Below are positions 51,108 through 63,666 of a DNA stretch of 64,000 bases, piece by piece. Position numbers and translations under genes: made by a program. The DNA comes from Nectonema munidae (Eukaryota > Nematomorpha > Nectonematoida > Nectonematidae), in NCBI GenBank assembly GCA_030549495.1, contig JAUIRK010000957.1, forward strand, positions 136,501 to 200,500, written 5' to 3'. Every line of letters starts with the position of its first letter. The first letter of the stretch is position 1. The notes beneath the pieces were generated by a model. It did no database searches. It was not told the DNA's origin and worked only from the letters and a program-made list of their open reading frames with translations.

Positions 51108-54100
51108 GAAAATGCTTTGCATTTGAATTTTTAAATCGAGATTGCTTATTTTATCATGAAAATAAGAATATAGTGGAGCTTTTTATTTTGCTTCAATGTC
51201 CATTTAATATCGATCTATTAATAACGGACAACCTTACAATTATTGACATTAGAGGAGAATTGAGGATGAATTTTCGCAAAAACTTTTTGGTATGGATTCA
51301 TAGAATACTGATCATGAGTGATGCCTGGATTTGGATTCAAGGAGTCCACGCATTAGATATGAAAACGCAAGCTCAAGAAAGTACAGCAGATGTAGCAGTG
51401 AAGGTGGTCTTTTGTGGTAATTTTTATTCATCCTTTTCCAAAAGTTCTCCCTGAATCTTCTTTGAATCTACCAATGTTCTCATGCCTAACTTCTAGGAGA
51501 AATGAATCCCAAAGCCTCCAACAGTATATTCACTAAATAAGTGAGTAATGATCAAGCTAATGTCCTAAAAAGTCATAAAGTGTCCCTACCCATGAGTTTT
51601 GAAGATAAATAAAGCTTCTCCGATATCAAAAATATTCGCCCATGTCATCAAATTTTGAATAGTAAAAATTTAACCAGTGTATACATATTAACAAAAGACG
51701 TTAAACAGTGTAACTTGAAAACCACTTAAAGTATAAATGATCATTTGGAAAATAAACTAAAAATATAGTTATCAAAAAGAGTTCAAATCACAAGTTGGTG
51801 TTTAAGTGATATAACCTTGAAATTAGGTTTTTGAAAATTTTCTCAACTTCTCAAGTAATGTATATGTTATCGTTTAAAAGTTGGAGTGCAAAAAAATAAA
51901 TGGATAGTGCTTTAGTTTATTTTTTACAAATGTGTCATAGCGATGAACTTGATTGAAGTGTCTCCCGTCTATGCTGGTGGTGAAACAATTTTAGTTATTT
52001 AAAAAAAAATTTTTTGCACAAAAATGGAAAAATTTTATACATTTAATTTTTAAGCATTAGCAAAAAAACAAATTTTATTTATCTTATTCATAAAATAACT
52101 TTTTTAAAAAACTTTCACAAGAAATAAACTTTATGTTTCACACGTTTCCATTCTTTGTATAGAGAGATCCAGGTGTTTGATATAACTAACTCTTAAAGTC
52201 GTCGACTACCTCATCTTGTAGTCTACGTTTTTTTCTATGATTCAAAATGAGTCTTCTCTTCAGGCAGCTTTTCAACAGTGTTGGCAGTGCTAGATTTGCT
52301 TGTTCGTAACTGGAGCTTCTGTCTTGAGATTTCTCAATTCTCGAGAATTTTAGAATTTTTTTATTTCTTGATTCTCGAGAAATTTTTGTCGAGACTCAAG
52401 AATTAAAAAAATTTTTTATTACTGAAAATAAGTTAAATTTTGAATAAATATTAATAAAAAATAAATTTCTATTCTATTCAAGTGGAATCTGTTGATGAGG
52501 TTGAAGAAGAATCTCTAACTCAAAGTTTAAATAGAGAAATTAAAGAATTCATGTATAGGATAAAAAAGAAGTAAAAGTTAGTACAATAGAAGAAGAACTA
52601 CAGATGTTCAAACAAAACAAAAATTTTGATTTATCAGAATCGATGCAATTCTTAAAAAATTCTCTTTTATGCATCCAACCAACTTCTTGTCAATGCGAAA
52701 GAATCTTCTCAAATGTATCAAATATTTTATCTCCAAAACGATTGAGTTTGAAAAACGAATCTTTAAATGCTCTTGTTTTTTTAAAAAGTTATTTTACTAA
52801 TAAAACTAAATTAATTTATTTTCGTAAAATATTTTTAACAATTTTTAACTTCTCGAAACTTTTCTCGAGTCTCGAGAATCATATATTTTTTTTCTCGTTT
52901 CTCGAGAATTAAATTTTATCGAGAAATCAGAAGCTCTATTCGTAACTACAGTCAAAATATGTTCTCCTTGTATTTCGCATGCTTTGAGCGCGCTTTCAAA
53001 CAAACCTCGTCACTTGTATGCTCTGATTTGGCATCTTTAATTTAATCCTTCTTCCAATATCTTTTTTCTAACTAAACTTTAACTAACTTTAACTAACTAC
53101 CTAAAGCGTTTCAAAGATATTCCCGTTTGCTGCCACGGGTCGGGGCGAAGAAAATAAACGGCATTCTTGATAACAAGTCCAAAATGAGCTTTTCTAAAGA
53201 TGGCAGCTTTTCCTATTTTTAGTGTTCTTATTCTTTGAGTATCAAAGTGTTAACGTGTTATTTCTTTCTACTTTGCAAACTTTGTCAGTGCTTGATTCTT
53301 TATTTCCTCTCTCTTTCCCTCGTAAGCATGAATTCTTTTGGATGAAATTCGACATTCTCGTAGCTGCACGCACATGTGTTCTTCATTTTCCAGCTTATTT
53401 CTTATTATTCAAAAACTACAGAATTTTTTTCCTCCATTTTGTTAGAAGAAAAAAACTTTTTAATTTTTTAACTTAAATTAACTTTTTTTTAAAAAAAGAA
53501 AACATTTTGCTTATTTTTAAAAAAAAAATCATTTTTCTTTATCTTAAATTAAATCCTTGAATTTTTTACCGGTGTCAACAAAAATATAATTTATACAAAT
53601 TATTTAATACACTCATCGCAGTTATCTGCTAAGCTGGGCAGAGGATAAGGAATAGTCACGACCGGGAATCGAACCCAAACCATCTGGATCGAGAACTCAA
53701 GCTCCTACCACTTCACTATTCGCCGACAAACTAGTATATATTTAAACGCTATACAGTATATAAAAATCTAAAGATGGTGATAAATGCAGTTTCTTGGAAG
53801 GGTAAGCAGCGTTGATTAGTCTTTTGTGCATCCAGACCAAAACTAAAACGAAGGAAATTAAGTCACGAATATAAGATCTCCTTTTATTTTATGTGCCGAT
53901 AAAAGATGTTTTATATTTGTAGATTTATGTGATGAAATGAACTTGCTTTACCCTGGTTTAGCGTATTTTTGACAAATACTCAAAGTTATTATTTTATTTA
54001 AATATTAAGATTATATTCAGATTGAAAAATATGATAAATTATGGATTTTATAAGATTTTTTTATTGAACAAGTGTTTCAAATAAAATTTACACTTTTTGA

Positions 54101-54345
54101 AAAATACCATATTTTGAAATGTAAGTTTTTTTACTTTTTTAGATCCAAAGAAAACTAAAAAAAAAGATTTGATGAAAAAAAACCCTATTATGATAAAAAA
54201 TCATTCTCCAAAAAACATCCTCTACAAGCCTCCAAAAACAGATGTACCAGAACAAAACTGGAAAATGCATGGCAATTGTCAGCTTTCTTCGGAAATTCAG
54301 GCAAAACTAATTTCTCTTTTATCAAACACATTCGATTGGGAATAG
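51108..54345 (+). CDS. Two phase-matched exons of a probable host gene
   Basis: Exon 51108-51416 follows a long T tract and TAG acceptor and ends at GTAATT in phase 1. It reads KCFAFEFLNRDCLFYHENKN, then FRKNFLVWIHRILIMSDAWI, GVHALDMKTQAQESTADVAV, KVVFC. Exon 54143-54345 follows 'ttacttttttag', takes up the same phase (codon GAT across the join) and reads PKKTKKKDLMKKNP, YKPPKTDVPEQNWKMHGN, QLSSEIQAKLISLLSNTFDW, E, stop. An AATAAA lies at 54425-54430. The pairing is inferred from phase, not proven; other exons may lie upstream or between. The 2.7-kb gap holds a hAT derivative and a SINE. I do not recognise the family. Confidence 0.45.
52311..52938 (+). mobile_element. hAT deletion derivative with 8-bp duplication
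   Basis: Flanked by perfect direct repeats TTCGTAAC (52303-52310 and 52939-52946). The ends are inverted: TGGAGCTTCTG at left and TAGAGCTTCTG at right, followed by CTCGAGAA-rich subterminal repeats. The interior from about 52480 keeps only the hAT C-terminal dimerisation region: SMQFLKNSLLCIQPTSCQCE, RIFSNVSNILSPKRLSLKN, ALVFLKSYF. The catalytic core is gone, so it could move only with help from an intact relative. Confidence 0.9.
53609..53727 (-). mobile_element. tRNA-derived SINE, copy 2
   Basis: On the minus strand it begins GTCGGCGAATAGTGAAGTGG, with an A-box-like TAGTGAAGTGGTAGG and a perfect B box GGTTCGATTCC. It shares 'TCGATCCAGATGGT' and the 'TGCCCAG' body with copy 1 at 10537-10662. 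It lies between the two proposed host exons, antisense to them. Confidence 0.75.
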
Positions 54346-55649
54346 AGAATGAAGGAGAGCTTTCTGGAGAAACATTTGGTGCTTATTTGCTCTGAAACTT
54401 TTCCCTCTACCGTGATACTATTTTAATAAATCATTTTTCTTCTAAGCTCGGACAAATTTCAAAATGACTACTGAAAAGGCGTCACCTGCAAAAAGAGAGA
54501 TAGCTAAAACACAATGTGACAAACATATGTGACATAGATTTTATATTTTTCAACACTTTTTTGTTTTTACTAATATATATTTCATGTATTGTTTTAGGTT
54601 ACGTTGGCGCATAACTTAATGCAGTTGTCTACATTGGAACATTATCAGATTATCATAGATTGTTTTTTTGAATTTAAATGGACCGCCAAATTAACATCCA
54701 ATAGCGTTCGGTTGGTCTTTGAGTATTTATTCATTATATCTAGGCTTTCTGATTTGTTGTCTTTTTGTTTACTTTTTGATTCACAGCATTGTATATTGCA
54801 TTTCTCGGTAATCAATTTAACTCTGTGCTAGAAAAAATATGATGAATGAATGAAAAATGATATTTTCAATGAAAAAATTATTGCCATTATGAAGTATGCA
54901 ATTAATTGTATATCAATCTGAAAGATATTAAAGGTTCTGAGAAAAGCATTTGTACTTATTTCATTAAATGATGTTATTATAGCAATCAAAAATCTTAATA
55001 ACCCTCATTGTAAGGATAATAAGGTCCATCATTTAATAGGTCCCTTACAAAAGCCTTCAATTCTTACATAGAAGGAAATGTCGTTCCTATAGTATTTTGA
55101 AGGTAGAGATTCTATATAAGTTTTGTGAAAATAAGTATTATTCAGGGCAGAAATGTGGATTTTGGAAATTTCATTTGACAGAATTTTTTCATATAGTTAT
55201 TTTATCCATTCAATAATTGAACCCTTTTAAGCTAGAAAGCATATGACTTTATGGGTTTTCAATAGGATTAATAGAGTCGACTCATTCTTCATAAAAGAAA
55301 AAATTATTTCAGTGTAAAGTAATGATCTCCCTAAATCACTAGCAGATTTGAATTTGTTAGGATGTTTCTTATCTTTTCCAAATATTGCATCTGCACTCGT
55401 GAAAAATGTATGTTGATTTGTGAATGGTTTCAGTATAAAAAACTGAAAATTAACTCAAAGAAATCCTTCAGTATTGGCAGTTTTCCTATGAATCCAATAT
55501 AAATAATTATATTGATTCGTAGTATTTAACATAAAAAATTTCGCGGAGTTTTATTTTCGATACGAGTTATCAAGCACAGTAAAATATCGCTTATTAAAGT
55601 TTCGCCTGCTATTTTTAACTAGACTAAGTCATCAGACTTCTTCATTTTT
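54346..55649. other. No gene supported
   Basis: A short open stretch after an acceptor at 54596-54597 (VTLAHNLMQLSTLEHYQIII) looks protein-like, but no donor in matching phase was found upstream. The remainder is AT-rich. Confidence 0.35.
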
Positions 55650-58432
55650 ACTCCCTGCAGAGACTGAAAATAAGACAATTTATCTTACATATTCAGTGCG
55701 GACTTTTTTTTGGACATACTACACCCGCTTGTAAAAGACATACTATCTGCAAGTTTTGTTCCTAAGCTCACTCATCTCAAAGTTTTTCTGATAAAAATGA
55801 CAGCTCAAAGTTTGTATGCTATACTTGGAAATCCTAGTCTAACTCAATCTGTCAACATTCGGCAATGAATTACATCTGTCCCTACGTTGTTAAAGGGTTG
55901 GCTCGCGTCAAAAGTTTAACACACTACAATGACCAGTAAATCTTTAAATTTTTTAGATATTTATACTAATATTGAAATAGATTCTACAAATTGTATGCTA
56001 AAAGTTCTTATCCTCTAATTTCAATACTCATCATTTTAGTTTTTATAATTTTAATGTAGTAAGTAAGTTTGGATGTACAATCATTGAATAGCAAATATGA
56101 AAAATTCGATGGTTTCATACATAGAGTCAACAAATGCATAGGGAGTCGCATAGAAGTGATTTGCTTACTAAATTTTCCTCTGGATACTCATAAGTTTTTC
56201 AATGTGCCTAGGGGAGTATCGTTGCATGGCGGTCTCACTTTTTACATAAATGAAACTTGTGATTTCTCTCCTTTAGACAGTAAATTTCTGTCACGGATTT
56301 TTGAGTACTCACCCCTTTATTTAAATCCTTCTAGAAAAGAAAGGATTCTAGTGCATGATTTTTATAGACTTGCATCTACTAAGCAAGAAGACATTGACTG
56401 TTTTTTCAATTTTTTCTCTCGTTTTCTCTTTGAGTTGAGCAATGAATACGCTTATATAATTTGTGGTGACTTCAATCCCAATCTTTTCCAAGTGAGATAC
56501 AATATATCAGTTAGTTCTTTTTATAATCTTATCTTGTCAAACTTTTTCAAACCAGTCATCACATTACCAACAAGACCACAATCTAATACGCTCATAGACA
56601 GTTCTCTGCTTTTAATTCTCATTCTACGTTGTCTGATCTTCTCCCTCTTCTTCTATCATTGAACTTAGGTGCTTATACACAAAGAGGTTCTCTTCATTTT
56701 AGACGTTTTGATGAAAATATTTTCATTAAAATCGCATCCGAAACTATTTCTTCTCTTCAGTTTGAGCAGTTTTCAAATGACCCTGAGAAACTTTTTTCAA
56801 ATTTGACACACTCTCTCAAAAAGTCAGTCAAACTATCAACTATATAGAAGTATGCAAGGGCATATGTAAGTATAAGAACAAGCATAAACCTTGGATTTCT
56901 TTAGAAATCATGAATTTGTTTAAGACAAGACACCATTTTCAAAAATATGAAACGTAAAAAAGAAATCAATAAGTATGATGGAATTAGGTGTAAGTTTTTA
57001 TCATTAAGGAATAAAATTAAGTATAAAATTTGTCTTTTGAAAGAAAGCCATTTCGCAAATATATTTAATAGCTGGCAATCAACACGTCAAATCTGATCTT
57101 GTACAAATGAAACACTCAAAAATCAGAGAGAAAAACGTATTTTGTTGAAAGATGGAGATTGTTCGGTAGAAGACGATTACCAGATTGTAGAAAAGTTCAA
57201 TGAGCATTTCACTTCTTCCTTTTCTACAAATCTGGGCAAAAATGTTAGTCCGATTACTTGGCCTCCTTCTCAAAATTCTTTTTCTTTTAGTATTATTGAT
57301 AGGGAATGTGTTTTTCTGGAATATTAGGTCTTGAAAATAGTAAATCTTGTGATGTTTGCAGTGTATCTATGTATCATGTGAAATTGGTGGGCTCAGTTAT
57401 TTGCAATTTTTTGACTCTTGCAATTAATTCTTCAATAAGACATTCCATCTTCCCATCTGTTTTGAAGTCACATAAAGTAAAATCCCTTTCTGGAAGAAAG
57501 ATGATAATAAAAGCGTAAAAAATTACCGACCAATCTCCATAGTTCCAACACTTTCTAAAGTTTTGGGTGAAAATCACTCTCACACAAATTAGGTTTCACA
57601 TTTTTCAGAAAAATGTTATCTCAAAATATCAAATTGACCTTAGGAATAACTACTCGTGTAAAAATTTACATTCTTTTCCAATTTATTAACTTATTTCTTT
57701 CCTAGAAAAAAGAAGACAGTGTAGTCCGGTTTTTCGAAATGAGTCAAGGCTTTGACAGAATCAACCACTCCATATTATTTGAAAAACTTTCCAACTCCGA
57801 CGATAGCTTCTCATTTATCTAGCAGAAAACAATGCGTCTCTGAAAACAACTCCTCCTCAAGTTTTTGCCTATTAAATCTGGAGTACCCCAGGACTCTATT
57901 CTTTTCCCCTTTTTATTTAGTTTTTATGTGAATGATGTTTTCAATATATAAAGTATTTTCCCTTTTCTCTTATATGCGGATGATATTTGCGCATATTTTC
58001 CTCTTTCTAGTTTTAAGAAAAATGATATCATTGATACTAGTTCAATTGATAACAGCATAAATCAATGTTTTAATTTGGTCTAACGATAATAGCTTGACAA
58101 TTAATAATAAAAAAAAGTCGAAATCTATGATTGTTTCGCTCAAAAACTTTATTGATGATAAAATTTTATCAAACGCTGGTTTCAAAGTGGTGAATAGTTT
58201 TAACTTACTTGGCTTAACATTAGACAATAAGCTGACCTTTTCTCAACATATTAATCAAGTTTCAGACAAAACTTAGTCAAATCATAGATGTTCTACGTCG
58301 TACAAAACATATTTTTCCTTCAAAAATAAAACTTCTACTTAATAAAACGTTATTTTTACCTCATGTTCAGTACAGCCTTTTGGATTGGTATCCTCACAAT
58401 AAAAACAAGATAGAATTACTACAAAAATCTGC
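55650..58432 (+). mobile_element. Daphne/CR1-like LINE, 5' and central part
   Basis: ORF1 remnant at about 55690-55830 with knuckle-like cysteines (FGHTTPACKRHTICKFC). The endonuclease at 56069-56662 has SLNSKYEKFDGFIHRV, YIICGDFNPNLFQV (catalytic GDFN) and FFKPVITLPTRPQSNTLID. RT blocks follow, with LLYADDICAY at about 57967 and VVNSFNLLGLTLDNKLTFS at 58189-58240. Several stops and frame shifts make it dead. It is cut at 58432 by the LTR element and resumes at 63667. Confidence 0.85.
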
Positions 58433-58664
58433 GACAATATAGAGACAAGTATAGGTGAAGTTTATTAGAAAGCAAAGGGAGAAGTGATGTCTTAAGTGAA
58501 ACATGAGTGAGTATTTATAGTGTATCCTGGCCTTCAAGTAAGTACATTACTAATGGCAACGTTAGGCTATTATTAATGAAAGGAGAGATAGCCTTGACTT
58601 TCGATAGTGCAGTATGAGCGTAAGATACACACAAGTACGTTGTCGTAATGAGAGCCTGCTGGCG
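58433..58664 (-). repeat. LTR (3' LTR of the gypsy-like element)
   Basis: 232 bp, matching 63431-63662 at all but about four positions (roughly 98% identical). CTGC directly outside (58429-58432) is repeated beyond the other LTR (63663-63666), a 4-bp target duplication. The element runs on the minus strand. Confidence 0.92.
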
Positions 58665-59299
58665 CTTCCCTTTTACTCTCTCTCGTAATCTTGTAGCCAT
58701 TTAGGGGGATTTCTACATCGTTGGCTTCTGGAGTTATTCTTTTGTAAAGAGTCATCTCTTTCTTTCTCATCTCCCTTTGAGTCTGTCTGACTTTTGCTTT
58801 TTTGGATAGAATTATCGGAATGTCTCCTACCATCCATCATATCTTCAAACGACTTTGGATGCCTTTCCGGTAATTCTGAATGGTTATATTGTTGACCGCC
58901 GTCGTTCAAGTCAAAGTCTTCTTTGCTTGTCTCCAAAGGTACCTCTTTAGTATTTTCATCTTCTGTATCGTCATCTTCAACTAAATCCTTGAACTTATCT
59001 GTAAGATTAAAATCAGTTATTGGTAACAGCATAGCTTTTGGTACATGATATGATTGCTTACCGATTTCGCCATTTGTTATCTTTTTCAATATTGCATATT
59101 TATTTTGTAAGTTATATATGATATATTTACTTCTTACCTTGATCTTACTTTTTTCTTCTTTTAGGTATACTAAATCTCCAATTTCAAAATTATGAATTTT
59201 GGAATCTTCCCTTGAAAATTTTGAACACTTTGAAGATCTGGTCTTGTTAGCTAAGTTCTGCTGCTCTTCAAAGAAACATTTATCGTTGAAATGAATTTG

Positions 59300-60000
59300 T
59301 TCGTCTGTAAAGTGATTTCTTCTAAAAAGGATTTCTTTGCAGATAGGTTTTGCCTCTGTATAAGAAAATTGATGCTCCTGATTGCTAGTTGTAAATCCAC
59401 ATTGGTTATTTTAACTTTTTCAGGAAACATCTTTAAAATGCTTGTTTCTAGTTCTTGAATAGCTTTGTCTACAAAGCAGTTTGAGTTCTTGTTTTTTATG
59501 TGACCAATTTCAACTTCAATCCCCAATTCTTTTAGCAAGGGGTCTTTTTGAAGGCTTTGAAAAGAAGTACTTGCATCAGTTCGTATTTTGCAATTATCAC
59601 ACCTAATAAAAGAAGAGTTGAGTATAATTGCTGTTCTGATGTCTTCTATTTTCTCACTTTCAAGGAGAGAAGCTGTTGTAAAACTGGAAAATGTTTCTCT
59701 CAAAACGAAAATTTTTTGATCATTTCTTCTGATAACATCTGCATAAAATACTTGTCCAGGCTTTGATCCTCTTAAGGCAGGGGCTTGCTCCAAGAGATTT
59801 TTTGGCATGTACTTAATAGAAAGACAAATACTGCATGCTTCATCAATACTATTGATTAGTTTCTCACTGTATAAGCCATAAAAAAACGATCAAAAAGACG
59901 CTTCAACTGTGTTTTCGCAGGATGGTTAAACTGAAGGTGTAGAGAATGAAGAATACCTGGAAGGAAAGTATCTGGAATTATGATGAGTTGTTTTGCTGCA
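59300..60000 (-). other. Integrase part
   Basis: LHSLHLQFNHPAKTQLKRLF looks like the zinc-binding N-terminal part and KPGQVFYADVIRRND the start of the catalytic core with its first Asp. In the family it inserts the DNA copy into the host genome. Confidence 0.75.
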
Positions 60001-60249
60001 TCGCCTTTAGTAACTATGATACCATTTCTATCTATTGTAGCTATACCGAGTAATCTCTTAACTCTAGTGCACTTCTCCTTTTTTGATGGGCTTGTTCCAT
60101 TCTTTAAGTGTGCAAAAACTTTTCTTAAAATATAACACCTTTTTTGTAAAGCAGACCACGTGAGTTTGTTCGTAAATGGCATTTTCATTCTCCCTTGAAG
60201 GACATCATCAATTTTTATTGTATTGACAATTGAAGATATGGAATCTTGA

Positions 60250-60720
60250 ACAAAGTTGCAGATTTGGCAGTTTTTCTCATAACAAGAGTTAGGGTTACGA
60301 GAAGAGAAGTCGCTTGCCATATTTTCTGAACCTTTTATGTGATATATTTCAATATTAGCACCGCTAAGTGTAGATAAAAATGAAGAAACTCTTGCTGAAG
60401 AAGAAAAATGTCCTTTTTTTAATCTTTGATAAGCATCAACACACGGTTTTGAGTCGGTTAAAACTTTTGTCGTAAAAATTGAGTCTTTTATAATTGGAGA
60501 AAAATGCTTTATTGCGGTGGATATTGCTAAGGCTTCGAGCTCGCATGGAAACCATTTTAATTGATGATCTTTTAATTTGAAACTGAAGAACTCAGCTAGT
60601 TTTTGATCACCATTTCTATCAATAAGAAGAGTTGCTCCAAGTCCTCTATTCATTGGAGACGCATCCACTGTAATTGTAAGCCTGTCCGATTTTCTAGGGA
60701 GTGTTAGAACTTCTGCTGAT
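60250..60720 (-). other. RNase H part
   Basis: RLTITVDASPMNRGLGATLL carries the first catalytic Asp region, followed by WFPCELEALAISTAIKHFSP (Glu region) and KVLTDSKPCV (Asp region), as in gypsy-type RNase H. Confidence 0.85.
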
Positions 60721-60849
60721 TTTAATAAATTTTGTGCAGTCTTGAATGAAATTTGTAAATCTTCATCCCAAACAATTTTTTGCTTTCCATCCAATCTTTT
60801 GATCGTGGATTCCAAAGGAGATAGAACTGTGGAATACCTTGGAATGCAT

Positions 60850-61560
60850 CTGGATATAGCTCTGTATGCTCCTAAAAAGGAGCGCATGGATGAGCAAGTG
60901 GATGGTTTTTCAATGCTTGCTAAAGAGGAGACTTTATGGTTAGAAGGCGTGATTGTACCTTTTGTCCATTTCCAACCCAAAATTACTTCTGTTTTTGGAG
61001 AAATTATAGTTTTTGAAGCCGAGAGACTCAAATCATTTTCTGAAAGTCTTTTTAAAACTTTTGACCAATTTTGGTGAAGCTCTTCAATCGTATTGGCTCC
61101 TATAAAAAGATCGTCGGCAATAATAGATAAGAAACCTTCTTGAAGAAAATCGCCAAAAACTCTACTTATTAGTTCTTGAAGAAATTCGGAAGAACCAGGC
61201 ATACCCATTGCTGAACGAGTATATACTCGGATGCCTTTAAATGGAGTTACTGTCGCAAGATATGGCATTGAGGATCTTGCCAATGGAATCTGAAAAAAAC
61301 TTTTACTTAAATCAGACTTCATTATGAACTTAAAAGAAGATATTTTTCTAAGGATGTCATCACATGATATTGAGCACGTTGGTAAAAGTGTAGTGTATGG
61401 ACTTAAATTATTGAAAGCAGTTACAAACCTCATTGATCCATCTTTTTTTTTATAAGGAAGCTAGGTGATACAAATTTTACTGTTATCCCCAAGTCTTCTG
61501 GTTTCGCTAACACGCCGAGATCTTCCAGTTTGTCCGCTTCCTTTTGAAGTAGTTGAAGAG
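60850..61560 (-). other. Reverse transcriptase part
   Basis: SDLSKSFFQIPLARSSMPYL and SAMGMPGSSEFLQELISRVF resemble the gypsy RT core (DLKSGFWQIP.., MPFGLxNAPATFQ), followed by IIADDLFIGA holding the catalytic ADD. Confidence 0.88.
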
Positions 61561-62079
61561 TAGAGTGATTATAATAAGGAAGTTTTCCTTTTTCACATCT
61601 TGGTTTTACTGGGCCGAACAAAACCCTTGCGTAAATTTTTCCACTCTTACCATTGTAAACTTTGAATTCAGGGGAAAAGACTTTATCGAACTTTAGATGT
61701 AGCATTTTAAACGCTTGTTTTTGTTTGTTCGAGAGTATTCCATCAGGGTCAATTGAAACTTTTGAAGAGATACCTGCTTCGGTAGTTAAAGCACTTGAAA
61801 CTTCAGGATTGTAGGTTTGGTAGATCATGGCAACGTGTTGATTTTTGTTAAATGTGATAGGCACTTCCTTGAAGTTAGACATTTTAAAAGAGTCATCGAT
61901 AACTTTTGTGAAATATGGATCAAATCCGGAATCCTCTACTTCTTTACTTGGTTCTACTGCAATTTCTCCATCGAATTTTTTTAAGGATTTATCTTTGATT
62001 AAAATATGGTCTCCTGGCAGTAACACTTGTTTTTTTTTTGTTCTAACCATATGGGATTTTTGAAAAACAGATGATTCGT

Positions 62080-62620
62080 TTGGTCCATAATGAAACAATC
62101 TGCCACGAAAACTAATAAGTTGATCTTTGATGTAAACTTTTATATCATTTGCTCTGCAGAAAGGAATGCCACCTAAAATGTCATAGTCCATCTTCTCCAT
62201 CACAAGGCCTTTAATTGAAACGTCAATATTCTTTATGTTCAAGTCTAAAGATATTTCTCCACAAATAGGAAGGACTGATTTATCGGCAGATCTAGCTGTA
62301 TGTCCAGTACGAAGCGGTAACATATTCAGTTTGTGAACAAAGGAAGATGAAATTATTGATGATATTGCCCCAGTGTCAATTATTAAACGAAAAGGAACAT
62401 GTTGACAGTATCCATCAAGATATGGAGAAGTTCCGCAGTCCACTTTGCCAAGGAAAACTCCATTTTCATAAAACTTGTCTTCTAATTCAGGCATGCGAGT
62501 CGAAATTTGTAGAGCATTTGAAGTCTGATTTGTACTTGTATTGGGCCTGTACCAACAACTTCGGTAATCGTGTCCCAAAAATCTACGACCATTATCTTTA
62601 CAAAAAAAACATATCTTTTT
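62080..62620 (-). other. Zinc knuckle and aspartic protease part
   Basis: A CX2CX9HX4C knuckle (CFFCKDNGRRFLGHDYRSC) is followed by an aspartic protease site, FRLIIDTGAISSI, with the DTG triad. In the family this domain cuts the polyprotein. Confidence 0.8.
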
Positions 62621-62689
62621 GCTTCTATTATCTCTATCAAATGAAGCAGATATTTTTGAATTATTGCTCAATCTTGGCTAGTTTTTCAA

Positions 62690-63400
62690 CGTTTTTGAAA
62701 AACTTACGTTTGCAACTTCCTGAGTGTCCAAATCTTTTAATAAAGTCTCCAAAGAATTTACAATTAATGGCTGAATGTCTTTAAGAGTATGTGTTTGAAG
62801 CTCATGAGCATATACCCGAGCAACAAGTGAAGGTAACCTTTGATCAATCATCTTCAACCATAAGAAAACAGCAAGTCTTTCAGTAGTTGGAGAAATGTTT
62901 TCATCAAATTGAGAAACCTTCCCATCATGAATTAACCCCGGTTCAACGGTTAACAAGTTATCTTCAATATGAGCCAATATACGTTGATAAAATGCCTCAT
63001 AGCGTTCATCGGGTTCTAAAGAAAAATTACATATATTAAGAAAGTTAACCTCATTTTGAGAGAGACAATAGTATTTTCTTATTCTCTTCCATATCCAATT
63101 TAAACTAGTACTGCTTTTGAGAATATCGTTTCTTAATAAAGGTGGGGAAAAAGTAGCGATTAAGCCTAGCATTCGTTCCAAAGTGATGGTCTTTTGAAGA
63201 CTTGAAATTTCATGCTTAGAAGTTTCGTCATCTTTAAACCCATGATTTTTCACTGATTTAGGTTCCCATGATGACTCTAAAAAGATCGCAAACTCTGGGC
63301 ATAATGAAAGGTGAAACATCATATTGGAATGCCAGTTTGAAAAAGAAGAAAGCGTCTCTTTTTCACCAAGCAGCCATTGCTTTGGAGGTCTGAAACTCAT
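62690..63400 (-). CDS. gag-like region of the LTR element
   Basis: Begins near MSFRPPKQWLLGEKE, with SFSNWHSNMMFHLSL, LNWIWKRIRKYYCLS and SLEPDERYEAFYQRI, as in gag proteins of a widespread invertebrate gypsy-like group known to me as uncharacterised. In intact relatives it forms the particle shell. Treated here as part of a fossil. Confidence 0.7.
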
Positions 63401-63430
63401 CTTTCCTTTTTATCCCACCGCTGTCACCAC

Positions 63431-63662
63431 GACAATAAAGAGACAAGTATAGGTGAAGTTTATTAGAAAGCAAAGGGAGAAGTGATGATTTAAGTGAAAC
63501 ATGAGTGAGTATTTATAGTGTATCCTGGCCTTCAAGTAAGTACATTACTAATGGCAACGTTAGGCTATTATTAATGAGAGGAGAGATAGCCTTGACTTTC
63601 GATAGTGCAGTATGAGCGTAAGATACACACAAGTACGTTGTCGTAATGAGAGCCTGCTGGCG
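63431..63662 (-). repeat. LTR (5' LTR of the gypsy-like element)
   Basis: Partner of 58433-58664. On the minus strand it holds a TATAAATA-like box (around 'actataaatactc') and an AATAAA-containing 'ctaataaact', giving the promoter and polyadenylation parts expected of an LTR. Confidence 0.92.
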
Positions 63663-63666
63663 CTGC

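Larger units (their letters stand above)
58665..63430 (-). mobile_element. Ty3/gypsy-like LTR retrotransposon, internal region
   Basis: Order on the minus strand: primer-binding region starting about TGGTGACAG next to the 5' LTR, gag, zinc knuckle, protease, reverse transcriptase, RNase H, integrase, then a purine-rich tract next to the 3' LTR. No envelope gene is seen. The RT to RNase H connection and the integrase-last order fit Ty3/gypsy; BEL/Pao is a less likely alternative. Near-identical LTRs point to a recent insertion, but coding looks interrupted at about three places, so this copy is probably defective. Confidence 0.85.

Noticed and set aside
54464-54809. Small gene with exons at 54464, 54598 and 54787
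   Set aside because: Neither available donor in the first exon gives a phase that keeps the second exon open.
58433-63662. A host multi-domain enzyme cluster
   Set aside because: Matching LTRs, a target duplication and the gag-protease-RT-RNase H-integrase order show a retrotransposon.
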